This document shows, one piece after another, positions 6,907-16,744 of a stretch of 64,000 nt of DNA. A model generated the notes under the pieces. The model worked only from the letters and a program-made list of their open reading frames with translations, was not told the DNA's origin and made no database searches. The first letter of the stretch is position 1. Every line of letters begins with the position of its first letter. This stretch comes from Solirubrobacter sp963798325 (GTDB taxonomy: Bacteria > Actinomycetota > Thermoleophilia > Solirubrobacterales > Solirubrobacteraceae): the NCBI GenBank assembly GCA_963798325.1, contig CAWCSS010000001.1, forward strand, positions 1,054,001 through 1,118,000. Reading direction: 5' to 3'. The translations under genes were made by a program, and so were the position numbers.

Positions 6907-7566
6907 GTGACCGCGCTCGACGACCCGATCTGGCACGCGCTGACCACTGAGCACCGCGACCTGGCGATCTCCCATGGCGAGGCACACCGCTACCCGTCCG
7001 ACATCGCCGCGTTCGTCGCGGCGCACTCGTTCGACGACCTGCGCCGGATCGTCGCCCCCGGCGAGCGGCTGGCGTCCTTCACCACCGACACGGTGAGGCT
7101 GCCGCCCGGCTGGACGCTGATGCACGAGCGCTGGATCGAGCAGATGGTCTACGAGGGCGAGCCGAAGCAGGCCCCGCGGGGGCTGCTGACACTCGGCGCC
7201 GCCGACGTCGACGAGATGCTCGCCCTGACGCGGCTCACCGAGCCCGGTCCGTTCTTCGCCCGCACCCACGTGATGGGCCGCTACGCGGGCTTTCGCGAGG
7301 ACGGCCGGCTCGCCGCGATGGCGGGCGAGCGGCTGAAGATGACCGGCGCGACCGAGATCAGCGCCGTCTGCACCCACCCGGACTTTCAGGGCCGCGGGTA
7401 CGGGCGCACGCTGATGGAGGCGATGGTCGCCCATGTGCAGGACGGCGGCGGACTGCCCTTCCTGCACGTCAAGAACGAGAACGGCGCGAAGCGCCTCTAC
7501 GAAAAGCTCGGCTTCCGGGTGCGCCGCGAGATGCGGCTGACGGTGTTCAGCGCCCGGGCTGCGTAG
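6907..7566 (+). CDS. GNAT-family N-acetyltransferase (FR47-like)
   Basis: 219 residues, GTG start at 6907, 18 bases after the TetR gene. The C-terminal half has the acetyl-CoA pocket signature (EISAVCTHPDFQGRGYGRTL, the R/Q-x-x-G-x-G/A motif) and a usual β7 region (KRLYEKLGFRVRREM). The N-terminal half (FTTDTVRLPPGWTLMHERWI) fits the FR47 type. It acetylates an unknown small molecule or peptide. It may share a transcript with the TetR gene. Its last 20 bases overlap a convergent small gene. Confidence 0.87.
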   Translation: MTALDDPIWHALTTEHRDLAISHGEAHRYPSDIAAFVAAHSFDDLRRIVAPGERLASFTTDTVRLPPGWTLMHERWIEQMVYEGEPKQAPRGLLTLGAADVDEMLALTRLTEPGPFFARTHVMGRYAGFREDGRLAAMAGERLKMTGATEISAVCTHPDFQGRGYGRTLMEAMVAHVQDGGGLPFLHVKNENGAKRLYEKLGFRVRREMRLTVFSARAA

Positions 7567-7741
7567 GCCGGGTCTGCGCCTCACGGCGCTCGCGGAGGGC
7601 TTCGCTCTTGAGCTCCTCGGCGGTCTTGACGGCGCGGGCGCGGGCGCCGGCCTCGCAGGCGGCGGCGTTGCGCTTGGCGATCTCGGCGCGTTGCGCACGA
7701 TAGGCGGCTTCACCGCGGAGCGGTTGTGCTTCTGGCTTCAT
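7547..7741 (-). CDS. Small charged hypothetical protein (64 aa)
   Basis: 64 residues rich in Arg, Ala and Glu, probably one or two helices (RGEAAYRAQRAEIAKRNAAA, TAEELKSEALRERREAQTR). A strong ribosome-binding site (AGGAGG) lies seven bases before ATG 7741, the main reason to believe it. It is downstream of the giant RHS gene on the same strand with a 120-base gap and overlaps the GNAT gene's 3' end by 20 bases. It could be a partner of the RHS protein, but nothing in its sequence says so. Function unknown. Confidence 0.65.
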   Translation of the reverse strand: MKPEAQPLRGEAAYRAQRAEIAKRNAAACEAGARARAVKTAEELKSEALRERREAQTRPTQPGR

Positions 7742-7861
7742 ATCGCGTCCTCCTGAGCTCTAAAGCATGGGACGCGTCAGGGAGAGACAGGGAGAACCTG
7801 GCGGCGACCGAGCCCGGTGGGCTCACACCCAGCGTACTCGGCCGCCACCGCTTTGACTACC

Positions 7862-10800
7862 TCACCACTTCTTGCAGACCTTCACCCCCACCTTGCCCTC
7901 GAGGCGCACGCCCGGCATCGGAAGGTCGTTCTGACCGCCTCCGTAGGACTTCGAACCGGTCGTGTCGGCGCCGATCGTCAGCGGCCCTGCCATCACCTTC
8001 GCGCCCGCCTTCGCCTGCATGCAGTCGAGGTCGAGCTCGGCGCCGATCGTGCCGCCCACCCAGAACGCCTTTCCGGTCACCTCGGCGAACACCGAGCGAC
8101 CCGAGCTGGCCGAGCCCACGAGGTCGACGTCCACGCCGCCGCCGAGGCCGAGGCCGACCTCGCCGCAGACGCTCCAGTCGGCGGTCCAGTCCCAGGCGTT
8201 GTCGCGGCAGAACGAGAAGCCGCCGCCGACCGTCGCGTACATCGACCAGCCGATGCAGACGAGCCCGGTCGGGTCCTTCTGGGTGATCGGGTTGTTGCCG
8301 ACGTAGCCGTAGAGGTTCTCCGGGCTGCCGCCGAAGAAGCTCGGGTCGCGGGCCACGAAGCGCCCGGAGGCCGGGTCGTAGTCGCGCAGGCCGAAGCGGA
8401 CGAGGCCCGTGGTCGCATCGCGCAGCCCGCCCGCGTAGCCGATCGGGAGATCGAGCGTCGCCACGGCGACGGTCTCGACGCCGAACGAGTCGTAGGACAC
8501 GCGACGCACGACCGCGCCGTCGGAGGCTCGCAGCACCACCCGCGGCGAGCCCATCGCGTCGGCGCCGACGTAGTAGCGCTCACCGCCCCGCTCGAACGCG
8601 AACAGCCGGTCCTCCGCGTCGTAGTAGTAGGACGTGACGACGCCGCCGACGACCGACGCCGTCACTTGGAACGGGTTCGCCGGGTTGCCGTAGAGGTACG
8701 TCTCGTTGCCCGCGCGAGACCCGCCGGCCGAGCGCGTCATAGGCGTACTGCACGCCCATCGCACTGAGCAGGTCGCCTGACCGCGAGTAGGTGAACGTGT
8801 CCGCGCCGCGGGACTTGAGGAACCCGTCCGCGTCCCACGTGTACGCGACGCCGCCACGCGACGTCAGGCGATCCTGGTCGTCATAGACCGCGCCGGCGTC
8901 GAGGCGGTTGCCCGCACCGTCGTAGGCGTGGTCCTCGAGGACCGTCGCGCCGCGCTTGACCGTCAGCAGCTGGCCGGAGCCGTCGTAGCCGTAGTCGAGC
9001 GTGTCCGCAGCGGAGCCGTCGACGCGCTCCTCACGCCTGCTCGCGCGGCCCGCGTTGTCGAACGTGAGCTTCTGGAAGAAGCGCTCGGTGCCGCCCACGC
9101 TCAGCGTGCGCGTCGCCGGGCGGCCGTTGGCGTCGTACGCGTAGCTCAGCGAGAGCTTGCCGTCGGTGATCTTCGAGACCGAGCCGGCGGGCCCGGAGCG
9201 CTCGAGCGTGAACGGCCCGCTCCTGGTCGCCAGCCGGTCGTCGTCGAACGCCACCGCGCGGGTGAGCTCGGTCGCGCCGACGGTGAGCTTCTCGGCCGTC
9301 GGCAGCAGCTTGTCCCCGAGCGTGTAGTCGTAGGTGCCCGCCGTCGCGGTGATCGACGCGGGCAGCGCTCCGTCGTAGGCGTAGGCGATCGACTGCCCAC
9401 CGTTGGTGATCGTGCTGAAGCGATCCTGCTCGCCGTCGTAGCCGTACGTGCGTCCGTCCTCGGACGTCAGGCGCCCGGCCTCGTCGTAGCCCATGACGCG
9501 TTGCGCGCCGCTCGGGAGGGTCGTGCTCTGAACCCGGCGCTCGGCGTTGTAGGAGCGGACGTACCCACCCGTCGAGGCCGGCGGCGTGTACGACTTCGAG
9601 CGGTTGTCGTTGGTGACGGTGAACGTGTGGACCTTGCCGCGCGGCGTGGTCACCGTCGCCACGTTCCCGTTGGCGTCGTAGCTGTAGGAGTAGACGCGGT
9701 TGCCGGGCAGGCGCTTCTCGGTCACGCGGTCGGCGTCGTCGTAGGCGAAGCCGGTGACGTTGTTGCCCGCGTCGGTGTCGCTGATGATGCGGTGCTTGGC
9801 GTCGTAGGCGTAGGTCGTCTGCAGGGTGCCCTGCTTGATCGACTTCGGCCGCCCGACCGTGTCGTAGGTGTACTCCAGCGGCGCCACGCCGGTCCCGAGC
9901 GTCTGCTTGACCACGCGGCCGTAGACGTCGAGCGAGGTCACGGTCGTCCGGCCCTCGGCCGACTCCGCGGTCACGGTCCGCGCGGTGCCGTCGTAGATCC
10001 ACGATCCGCCGTCGGAGAACGTCGTGGTGAGCGTGTTGATCGAGAACGGGTCCTGCGCGTTGCGGAGCACCGCGCTGTGCGTCTCGGTGGTCTTGACCGA
10101 CTTGCCGGCGGGCGTCGTGATCACCTGCTCGGCGAGCACGGGCACGGCGGCGCCCCAGCGCGGATCGGGCTGGGTCTCGATCGTCGTCTTGGTGCCGTCG
10201 GCGGCGGTCAGCGTCGTCAGCCCGTCGACGGCGGTGACCGACTTCGAGGTCGAACCCGACGGCTGGCGCACGGTGCGCACGCGGTCGCCGTTGGCCATGA
10301 CCTCCATCGAGTAGGTCGTCTTCTTGCCGGCGCCGGTCTCGATCGTCACGCGCGAGCCGCCGTCGATCTCCTCACGCTTGAGCGTACGCTCCTCGCCGTC
10401 GGCGCCGTGGTGGGCGATCAGGCGCCCTGTCGAATCGTAGTCGAAGCGCGTCGTCCCGCCCGCGGGCAGCTTGAAGCTCTTCAGCAGCCCGCCGTCGTAG
10501 GTGAAGCGATGCGTGTCCCCGGCGGGGTTGGCGACGCTCTCCAGCCAGTCGCCCGCGCCGATCGTCAGCGTCGTGCGCTGGCCACCCGGGGCGACGATCG
10601 CCAGCGCCTTGCCCGCGCCGTCACGCTCGATCCGCGTGCGGTTGCCGAACGCGTCGACCATGCCGCTCAGCCGCTTGGCGACGTCGTATTCGAACGTCTG
10701 CAGCACCTGCCCGGTGAATCCGTCGCGGGTGCGCAGGTGGCGGCCGAGGCGGTCGAACTCGTAGACCTCCAGGCCGTCGGCGGACGGCAGCGCGAGCCCG

Positions 10801-13800
10801 TCGGCCTCGAAGCCCGGCAGCGGCGGCGCGACCTTGCGGATCAGGTAACGGCCGTCGGCGAAGGTGACGCCGTTGTCGCCGTCGACGCCGATCGTGGTCG
10901 AGTGGTTCTGGATGCAGGCGCTGGTCGCGCCCTCGCCGTCGACGCCGCCGGCGCCGCAGGTGCCGCGCAGCCGCCCGGCGGCCTGCTGCAGGATGCCGTC
11001 CTCGCCGACGCGGAAGATCACCGAGCCGGAGGGGCTGATGTCGTTGCCGAGCGAGCGGATGTAGACGTTGCCGTCGGTGCCCGCGGCGACGCTCACGGGC
11101 GAGTCGATGTAGGAGTCGCCGGCGGGCCGGCCGGTCACGATCGCGCCGCGCTCGTCCTTGATGCCCTTGCCGGCGAAGCGGTACACGCGGCCGGACGGGT
11201 CGATGCGGATGACCTTGCGCTCGAACTGCAGCGCGAGGTAGATCGAGCCGTCGCTGCCCAGCGCGACACCCTTGGGGTCGGAGCCGATCGCGACGTCGTA
11301 GGCCGGGTTGCCGTCCTGTGCGGCGAGGTCGCCGTTGCCCGCGACGGTGGTCACGAGGCCGTCCGGCGCGAGCTTGCGCAGGCGGCCCTTCCAGTTGCCG
11401 ATCTGGCTGTAGCGCTCGGTCCAGTAGATCGTGCCGTCGGGCGCGACGGTCATGTCGGCCACGGCGCCGATGTGCGCCTCCTTGGCCGGCTTGCCGTCGC
11501 CCAGCGGCGCCTGGCGGTTGGTCGTGCCCGCGATCGTCTCGATCTTCGAGCCGTCCGGCGCGACCCGGCGGAGCTGCTCGGTCGCCATGTCGTTGTCGTA
11601 GGAGGCGATCAGCAGCGCGCCGTCGGGCGCGGCGGCGAGCGCCTGCACGGTGCCCAGGCCGGCGTCCTTCGCCGGGCCGCCATCGCCGCTGAGCACGCGG
11701 GTCCCGTTGCCGGCGAACAGGTAGAGCTTGCCGTCCCGCGACATCCGGAAGATGTGGTTGCGGTTGAGCCCGTTGTAGAAGTAGAGGTTGCCGTCCGGCG
11801 AGCGCACGTAGTCGCCCAGATAGTCGATGTTCGCGCCGACGGCGGTCTCGCCCTCGGCCGGGAAGTTGCTGCCCGGCGCGGGGCCGGAGCCGACGCCTCG
11901 GGTGCGCGAGCCGGCGAGCGTCTTGACGATCGGCGGGAGCGCCTCGGCGCGCGTGGTGGCGCCGTCGCCGCGGTGCAGCGCGCGCTCCACCGGGTCGTAG
12001 GCGTGGTGGTCGGACAGCGTCCAGCCGCCCAGACCATCGGTGGGCCGAGCGTCCCAGGAGCCGATCGCCCGCGTGATCGTCTGGCCGACCGGGATGCCGC
12101 AGAAGAAGTGCGTGTCCATCGTGCCCGAGCGGTTGCCGCAGGCGTAGCGGCCGTCGAAGACCTCGGTGTCGGAGCCGAACTGGCTGAACGCCGCGCCGAA
12201 GTCCTCGCTCGCCCCGTAGTAGTTGAACTCGTAGACGTAGATGACCTTGATCGTCGCCGTCACGCGGCCCTGGATGGCGCGGTCGTAGGCGTCGAGGCCG
12301 TCCCAGTGGAAGCTGTAGTCGATGTTGGGCGTGATCGGTGGCAAGCCCTGGCAGGTCGTCTCGCCCGTGGTCGGGAACGACGGATCGCACCAGCGCTTCT
12401 CGATCTGCTCACCCGCGACGTCGATCGTCAGCTGGATGCCCTTCAGCCGCGGCGGGACCTGGCCGACGACCGGGATCTTCATCGTCTCGTCGACCTTCCA
12501 GCCGGGCGTGCGGTCGCTCGCGTAGTTGAGCGTCAGGTTCGTGCCGGTGACCGGGACGGACTCGCCCAGCGTCTGCGTCTCGCAGCCGATCTGGGAGCCC
12601 TGCTGCTGGCAGGGGTCGTTCGGCCGGCCCCACTCGAACTCCTTGAGCTTGGGCGGCTTGGCGCCGGGCGGCGGGCCGTAGGGCCAGTTGTGGTCCCAGG
12701 GCGTGAAGTGGGTGATCTCCACGCGCCACAGCTCCTGGCCGGGCTGGTAGAGCTGAGCGATCCGGGCGCGCTCGGCGTCGGTCATGCCGAGGCCGGTGTC
12801 GGCCTTGCCGTCGCCGTCGGTGTCGACGCCGCCCGCGAGCACCTTGATCACGCGGCCGTTCTTCGACGCCTTCCACTCGGCGCTCTCGCGGTCGTAGTAC
12901 CCGGTCGGGACCGGCGAGCCGACGGGCGCGCCGATGAAGTTCTCGGTGTAGTTGATCAGCGGCTGGTCGAAGTTCACCTGGGTCGCGCCGGCCTTGAGCG
13001 CCTCGTCGACGCTGAACTCGGCGGCGTACGTGTAGCCGGAGTTGGCGGGCAGCGAGCCCGGCATGGCCTCGTCGCCCTGGCTGCCGTAGGTGAACTCGGT
13101 GACGCGGACCTTGAGCTCGTCGATCGGCTTGGTCTGGCCGTTGGGCAGCTCCATCGTGGCGTCCGTGCCCTTGGGGAACAGCAACGTCCCCTGGCGCTCG
13201 CCGTCCTTGTCGGTGGATTCGCTGCCGCGGACGACCTGGAAGGCCTCGTTGGAGCTCGGGTCGATCGTCTTGACGTTGGCGTCCAGCGGGACCATCACGA
13301 CGTCCGCGAGCGTCTCGTAGTCCTGCCAGTTCGGGGCCAGCGTGCGCTGGACGGTCAGGTAGCCTGCCCGCTCGAACTGGAGCGTCACGCCGCCGCCGTT
13401 GACCGCGAGGTCGAAGGCGCCGTCGGCGCGGGTGTTGGTCCTGCCGAGCTCCTCGTGGTCGAGCACGGTGACCCGCGCGCCCTCGATCGGCGCCCCGTCG
13501 CGTGTCTGCACGGTGCCGCGCAGGACCGCGATCTGCTTGGCGTCGATCGCGCCCGGGGCGACGTCGCGCTGGATCGGGTTCGGGCCGCTGAAGAGGAACT
13601 TCGTGGAGTCATAGACCGAGGTCGCGGCGCCCGGGTCAAGCGGCGGCGCGGCGTCCTTCGGGTCGGCCGGGATCGGGTCCGGCGTGGGGCTCGGATTGCC
13701 GGCGCCGGGCGTGGCCGTCGGCGCGGGTGGCAGGTTCTCGTTGCCCGGAACGGGCGTCGCGGCGGGCGAGGCGGGCGCGGCGGGCGTGGCCGGCGTGGGC

Positions 13801-14207
13801 GCCGGTGCGCTCGGCGTGGCCGGCGGCGTCGCGCGGCGCGTGACCTTCACCGTCGCGCCCGTCACACACTTCGTGCCCGAGCACGCGATCAGCTTGTAGG
13901 CGCCCGCGGCGGTCGCCGCCGGGACGGTCAGGGACCCTGTCACCGTCGCCTTCCGGCGGGCCTTCAGCGCCTTGACCTTCAGCGCGCCGAGCTTGACCGC
14001 GGACAGCTTGATCGTGACCCGCCCGGCCTTGGCCTTCTTCTTGGACGGGTTGGTGACGACGACCTTGACGGCCAGCCGATCGCCCGCGGTCACGGACGCG
14101 GAGCCCGTGGGCTTCGCCACCTTCGTCGCCGCTTCGGCGCTCGTCGCCGCCACCAGCGCGGCCAGCACGCCCACGGCGACGCCGCGGATCGCATCCCTGC
14201 CTGTCAT
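7862..14207 (-). CDS. Secreted teneurin-like RHS/YD-repeat protein (about 2,115 aa), one frameshift near 8728
   Basis: A giant exported protein. Order: signal peptide 1-27; Ig-like region to about 120; Pro/Ala/Thr linker to about 190; carboxypeptidase-regulatory-like β-domain near 228-310; a unique region with DTDGDGKADTG; NHL β-propeller repeats near 790-1,100 (GDGGPAKDAGL type); YD repeats near 1,140-1,900 (YAYDAKHRIISDTDAGN type); RHS core (LRDYDPASGRFVARDP) near 1,940; and a C-terminal tip of about 135 residues after DPTGL. The NHL-then-YD order matches teneurins. The tip is Gly-rich with five Cys and matches no toxin I know. The frame changes between YDALGRRVS and GNETYLYGNP, probably an error. 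ATG 14207 has GGAG before it. Confidence 0.9.
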
Positions 14208-14328
14208 CGGTCTCCTTACCGTTCTTTGAGTGTCGCGGAAGGAGCTTCCCGGCCGGAGCGGGCAGGAACATCAGAGGAACCCCTAATGAGCGTGGGCGGC
14301 TACCCGAACACCGAGCGCGTGGCACCTC

Positions 14329-15606
14329 TCATTCGGCGACGACGAGCTGCAGCTTTCCCGACGCCGGGCGGGTGAGCGCGTCGCGGCGCTCGACCTCGAC
14401 CGCCGGGTCGGCGACGCCGAGCTCGCGCAGGCGCGTCTCGACGCCGGTCCGCAGCCGCTCCTCGACCCCGTCGGCGCGGGCGACGACGAGCACGCGCAGG
14501 CGCGGCCCGGACTGCACGATCTGGAACTCCACGACGTCGCGGTCACGCGCGACGAGGCCGAACTGCAGCGGGTGCAGGCGCACGCCGCCAAGGACGATCA
14601 CGTCATCGTTGCGGCCCGCGATGGCCCGCATCCGGCGCCCGGGGCGACCGCACGCGCACGGCTCGGCGGTCAGCGTGACGGCGTCAGCGACCTCGAGCCG
14701 GATCAGCGGCTGGGTGCGATTGAAGAGGCTGGTGACGAGCAGCTTCTCGCCCGGCTCGCCGTCGAGGACCGGGCGGCCGCCGGCGTCGACGTTCTCCACG
14801 CGCGTGAAGTCCTCGAACAGGTGGATGCCGGCGTGCTCGGCGCAGTCGGTCCCCCACAGCCCTTCGGTCGTGGCGTACAGGTTGTGCGGGCGCACGCCGA
14901 ACGCGGCCTCGATGCTCGCCACCATCTCCGGGGTCTGCAGCTCGCTGCTGGTGGAGATCAGCTCCGGCGCGATCCGCAGGCGGCCTGCCTGTTGCTCGGA
15001 GGCCAGCAGCGCGGCGATCGACGGGTAGGCGTTCAGCGACTGCGGCTGGAAGGCGTTGAGGCGCTCGACCAGCGTCGCCAGGGGCGCGGTCACCGGCAGC
15101 GCCACGACGCGGTGGACGCCGAGCGAGGCCGTCTGCGCGACGCGCCGGCTCATGTGGGCGGCGTTCGGGCTGACGATCACCGCGATGCGCAGTCGCGGGA
15201 CCCGTGGCTTGATGCCGGATAGCGCCGTGTAGCGCAGGAACTGGGCCATGATCGCCGCCCACTCGGCGCGGCCGTAGACGAACAGGCCCTTGCGGCCGGA
15301 AGAGCCGCTGGTCGTCATCGCGCGATAGCGCCCGAGGTAGAGCTCGTCCCCGCGCGCCTGCTCGACGTGCGCGAGCAGCGCGTCGCGGCGCAGGCGCGGC
15401 TCGGTCACGAGGTCGTCGTAGTGCTCCATCAGCGTCGCCTTCTCGAGCGTCGGCTGCGCCTGCAGCGGCGCGGCCGGGTCGAGCCGCTCGCGGTAGAAGC
15501 GCGAGTGCGTCGCGGCGTGGCGCAACAGCTCGCGCTCGTCGAACGCCGCACGGCGCTCGAGCCGGGCGCCCGCCACGAAGTCAGCCAGCTTGATCCGCTG
15601 ATACAC
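14329..15606 (-). CDS. PaaK-like adenylate-forming enzyme (phenylacetate-CoA ligase family)
   Basis: 425 residues. The AMP-binding loop TTSGSSGRKGLFVYG is at about 97-111, ATTEGLWGTDC is the adenine-binding motif near 245, and a CACGRPGRRM Cys pair is typical of the PaaK branch, followed by the small C-terminal domain (IVLGGVRLHPLQ). Members activate carboxylic acids as adenylates, often to CoA thioesters. The substrate is not predictable. It follows a TetR gene on the same strand with a 26-base overlap, so the two are co-transcribed and probably autoregulated through the double operator at 16185. It ends 121 bases from the RHS gene. Confidence 0.88.
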   Translation of the reverse strand: MYQRIKLADFVAGARLERRAAFDERELLRHAATHSRFYRERLDPAAPLQAQPTLEKATLMEHYDDLVTEPRLRRDALLAHVEQARGDELYLGRYRAMTTSGSSGRKGLFVYGRAEWAAIMAQFLRYTALSGIKPRVPRLRIAVIVSPNAAHMSRRVAQTASLGVHRVVALPVTAPLATLVERLNAFQPQSLNAYPSIAALLASEQQAGRLRIAPELISTSSELQTPEMVASIEAAFGVRPHNLYATTEGLWGTDCAEHAGIHLFEDFTRVENVDAGGRPVLDGEPGEKLLVTSLFNRTQPLIRLEVADAVTLTAEPCACGRPGRRMRAIAGRNDDVIVLGGVRLHPLQFGLVARDRDVVEFQIVQSGPRLRVLVVARADGVEERLRTGVETRLRELGVADPAVEVERRDALTRPASGKLQLVVAE

Positions 15607-16186
15607 CGTCGACCTCCTCCAGGAAGATCCGTCCCATGCGCACGCCCAGTTGGTCGTCCACCAGGTCCGGCTGGGTCAGGCGCTCCAGCGAGAGCCCGAG
15701 TTGCATCGCGTAGACGGCGACCACGCGGCGGCGCAGGTCCTCGCCGGGCACGGCTCCGGCGCGCTCGAGCGCGGCGACGATCGGGGCGTGTGCGCGAGCG
15801 TGGATCTCCGCGAAGCGCTCGCGCAGCGCCGGCCGGCGGACGACGTGGGCCCAGAACTCGAAGAACGCCGCCAGCCAGCCGTCCTCGCCGGTGCCGCGCC
15901 GCCGCGCGGCGTTGTGGGCCAGCGCGTCGAGGCCCTCGCCCACATCGCCCGCCAGCACCCGCTCCATCTCGGCCGCACCGTGTTGCGCGCGGCGTTCGTA
16001 GACGGCGAAGAACACGTCCTCCTTGGACGCGAAGTTCGAGTACACGGCGCCCTTCGTGTAGCCGGCCGCGGCCGCGATGTCGCCGACCGAGCTCGCGTGG
16101 AACCCGCGCTCGACGAACAGCGCGTCGGCGGCGGCGATCACCGCCTCCCGCGTCTGTGACTGCATCTCGGCGCGGCTCATTCGCAT
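15581..16186 (-). CDS. TetR-family regulator of the PaaK-like gene
   Basis: 201 residues. Helix-turn-helix: EAVIAAADALFVERGFHASS then VGDIAAAAGYTKGAVYSNFA. The C-terminal domain is of the TetR_C type with EFWAHVVRRPALRERFAEIH. The ATG at 16186 lies inside a long palindrome; ATG at 16180 is an equally good start. The gene overlaps the adenylate-forming enzyme gene by 26 bases. The position of the operator over its own start strongly suggests autorepression. Confidence 0.9.
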   Translation of the reverse strand: MRMSRAEMQSQTREAVIAAADALFVERGFHASSVGDIAAAAGYTKGAVYSNFASKEDVFFAVYERRAQHGAAEMERVLAGDVGEGLDALAHNAARRRGTGEDGWLAAFFEFWAHVVRRPALRERFAEIHARAHAPIVAALERAGAVPGEDLRRRVVAVYAMQLGLSLERLTQPDLVDDQLGVRMGRIFLEEVDGVSADQAG

Positions 16187-16214
16187 ACCGTCGGTATTCT
16201 AATACCGACGGTAT
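16185..16214. promoter_or_regulatory. Double TetR operator
   Basis: Two 13-bp sites, ATACCGTCGGTAT and ATACCGACGGTAT, are separated by TCTA. Each is itself a palindrome (ATACCG-N-CGGTAT) and the two are exact inverted copies, giving a 30-bp symmetric element on the start codon of the TetR gene. The layout fits two TetR dimers bound side by side. Confidence 0.85.
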
Positions 16215-16646
16215 CTGGAATGCAAGGGTGAGCTCGGCGGTCACCTTTGAGGGCCTTCGCGACTGCGCGGGTCGGGCGATGCTGGGCGGGTGGGCCCGAC
16301 CCCGCGGGCTGCTCGCGGACGGTCCGGCGCTACACGCTCGCCACGCGCGCGCTGGCCACCGCGCGGTCGCCCTCGATGTACCTCACGGGCTTTGCTCAGG
16401 ATGGGCCGGACGCCTACTTCGTGCGTGCGCCCGAGGACCACTGGGACGCGGACTACCGGCGCGTCTGCCCCTGCCGCCTCGAGGTCACGCGACCGCGCTA
16501 CGTGCCGAAGGTTCGGCGGGTTTCTCGACGAAGATGAGAGCCTTCTCATTTGCCCTTCAGAGGTCGGATCAACCGGCCCGCTGTGCTTCATGGACGTTTC
16601 GGTCGTGCGTTTTCGCCGGTCGAACAACAAATGAGAACGGGGCTGA
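16199..16646. other. Long intergenic region with possible gene remnant
   Basis: Between the TetR operator and the promoter of the next gene there are about 430 bases without a convincing gene. A plus-strand frame at 16247-16537 (TTG start; ATG at 16376) has a protein-like stretch, MYLTGFAQDGPDAYFVRAPE then DHWDADYRRVCPCRLEV, rich in aromatic and acidic residues, unlike random high-GC frames. It lacks a ribosome-binding site and a matching family, so it may be a short unknown gene or a fragment. Confidence 0.3.
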
Positions 16647-16676
16647 TTGACACGCGGAATGGCGCGGGTTTACGCT
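16647..16676 (+). promoter_or_regulatory. Sigma-70-type promoter for the ThuA-domain gene
   Basis: TTGACA (16647-16652), 18-base spacer, TACGCT (16671-16676). The -35 is perfect and the -10 matches the TANNNT form common in actinobacteria. The start codon at 16745 is 69 bases further on, with GGAG at 16731. Confidence 0.55.
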
Positions 16677-16744
16677 CGGCTCAATCCGGAGGCTCGGAAG
16701 CGTCCGGAGCAACGCTCGTCGGGTCTACGAGGAGAGCAACGTCC

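Noticed and set aside
7862..8280. A recognisable nuclease or deaminase toxin at the RHS tip
   Set aside because: No catalytic motif of the known toxin classes can be seen in the tip.
8928..14375. A 1,815-codon open frame on the plus strand opposite the RHS gene
   Set aside because: It is an antisense shadow: Arg/Val/Ala-rich, no domain, and the minus strand carries the signal peptide, NHL and YD repeats.
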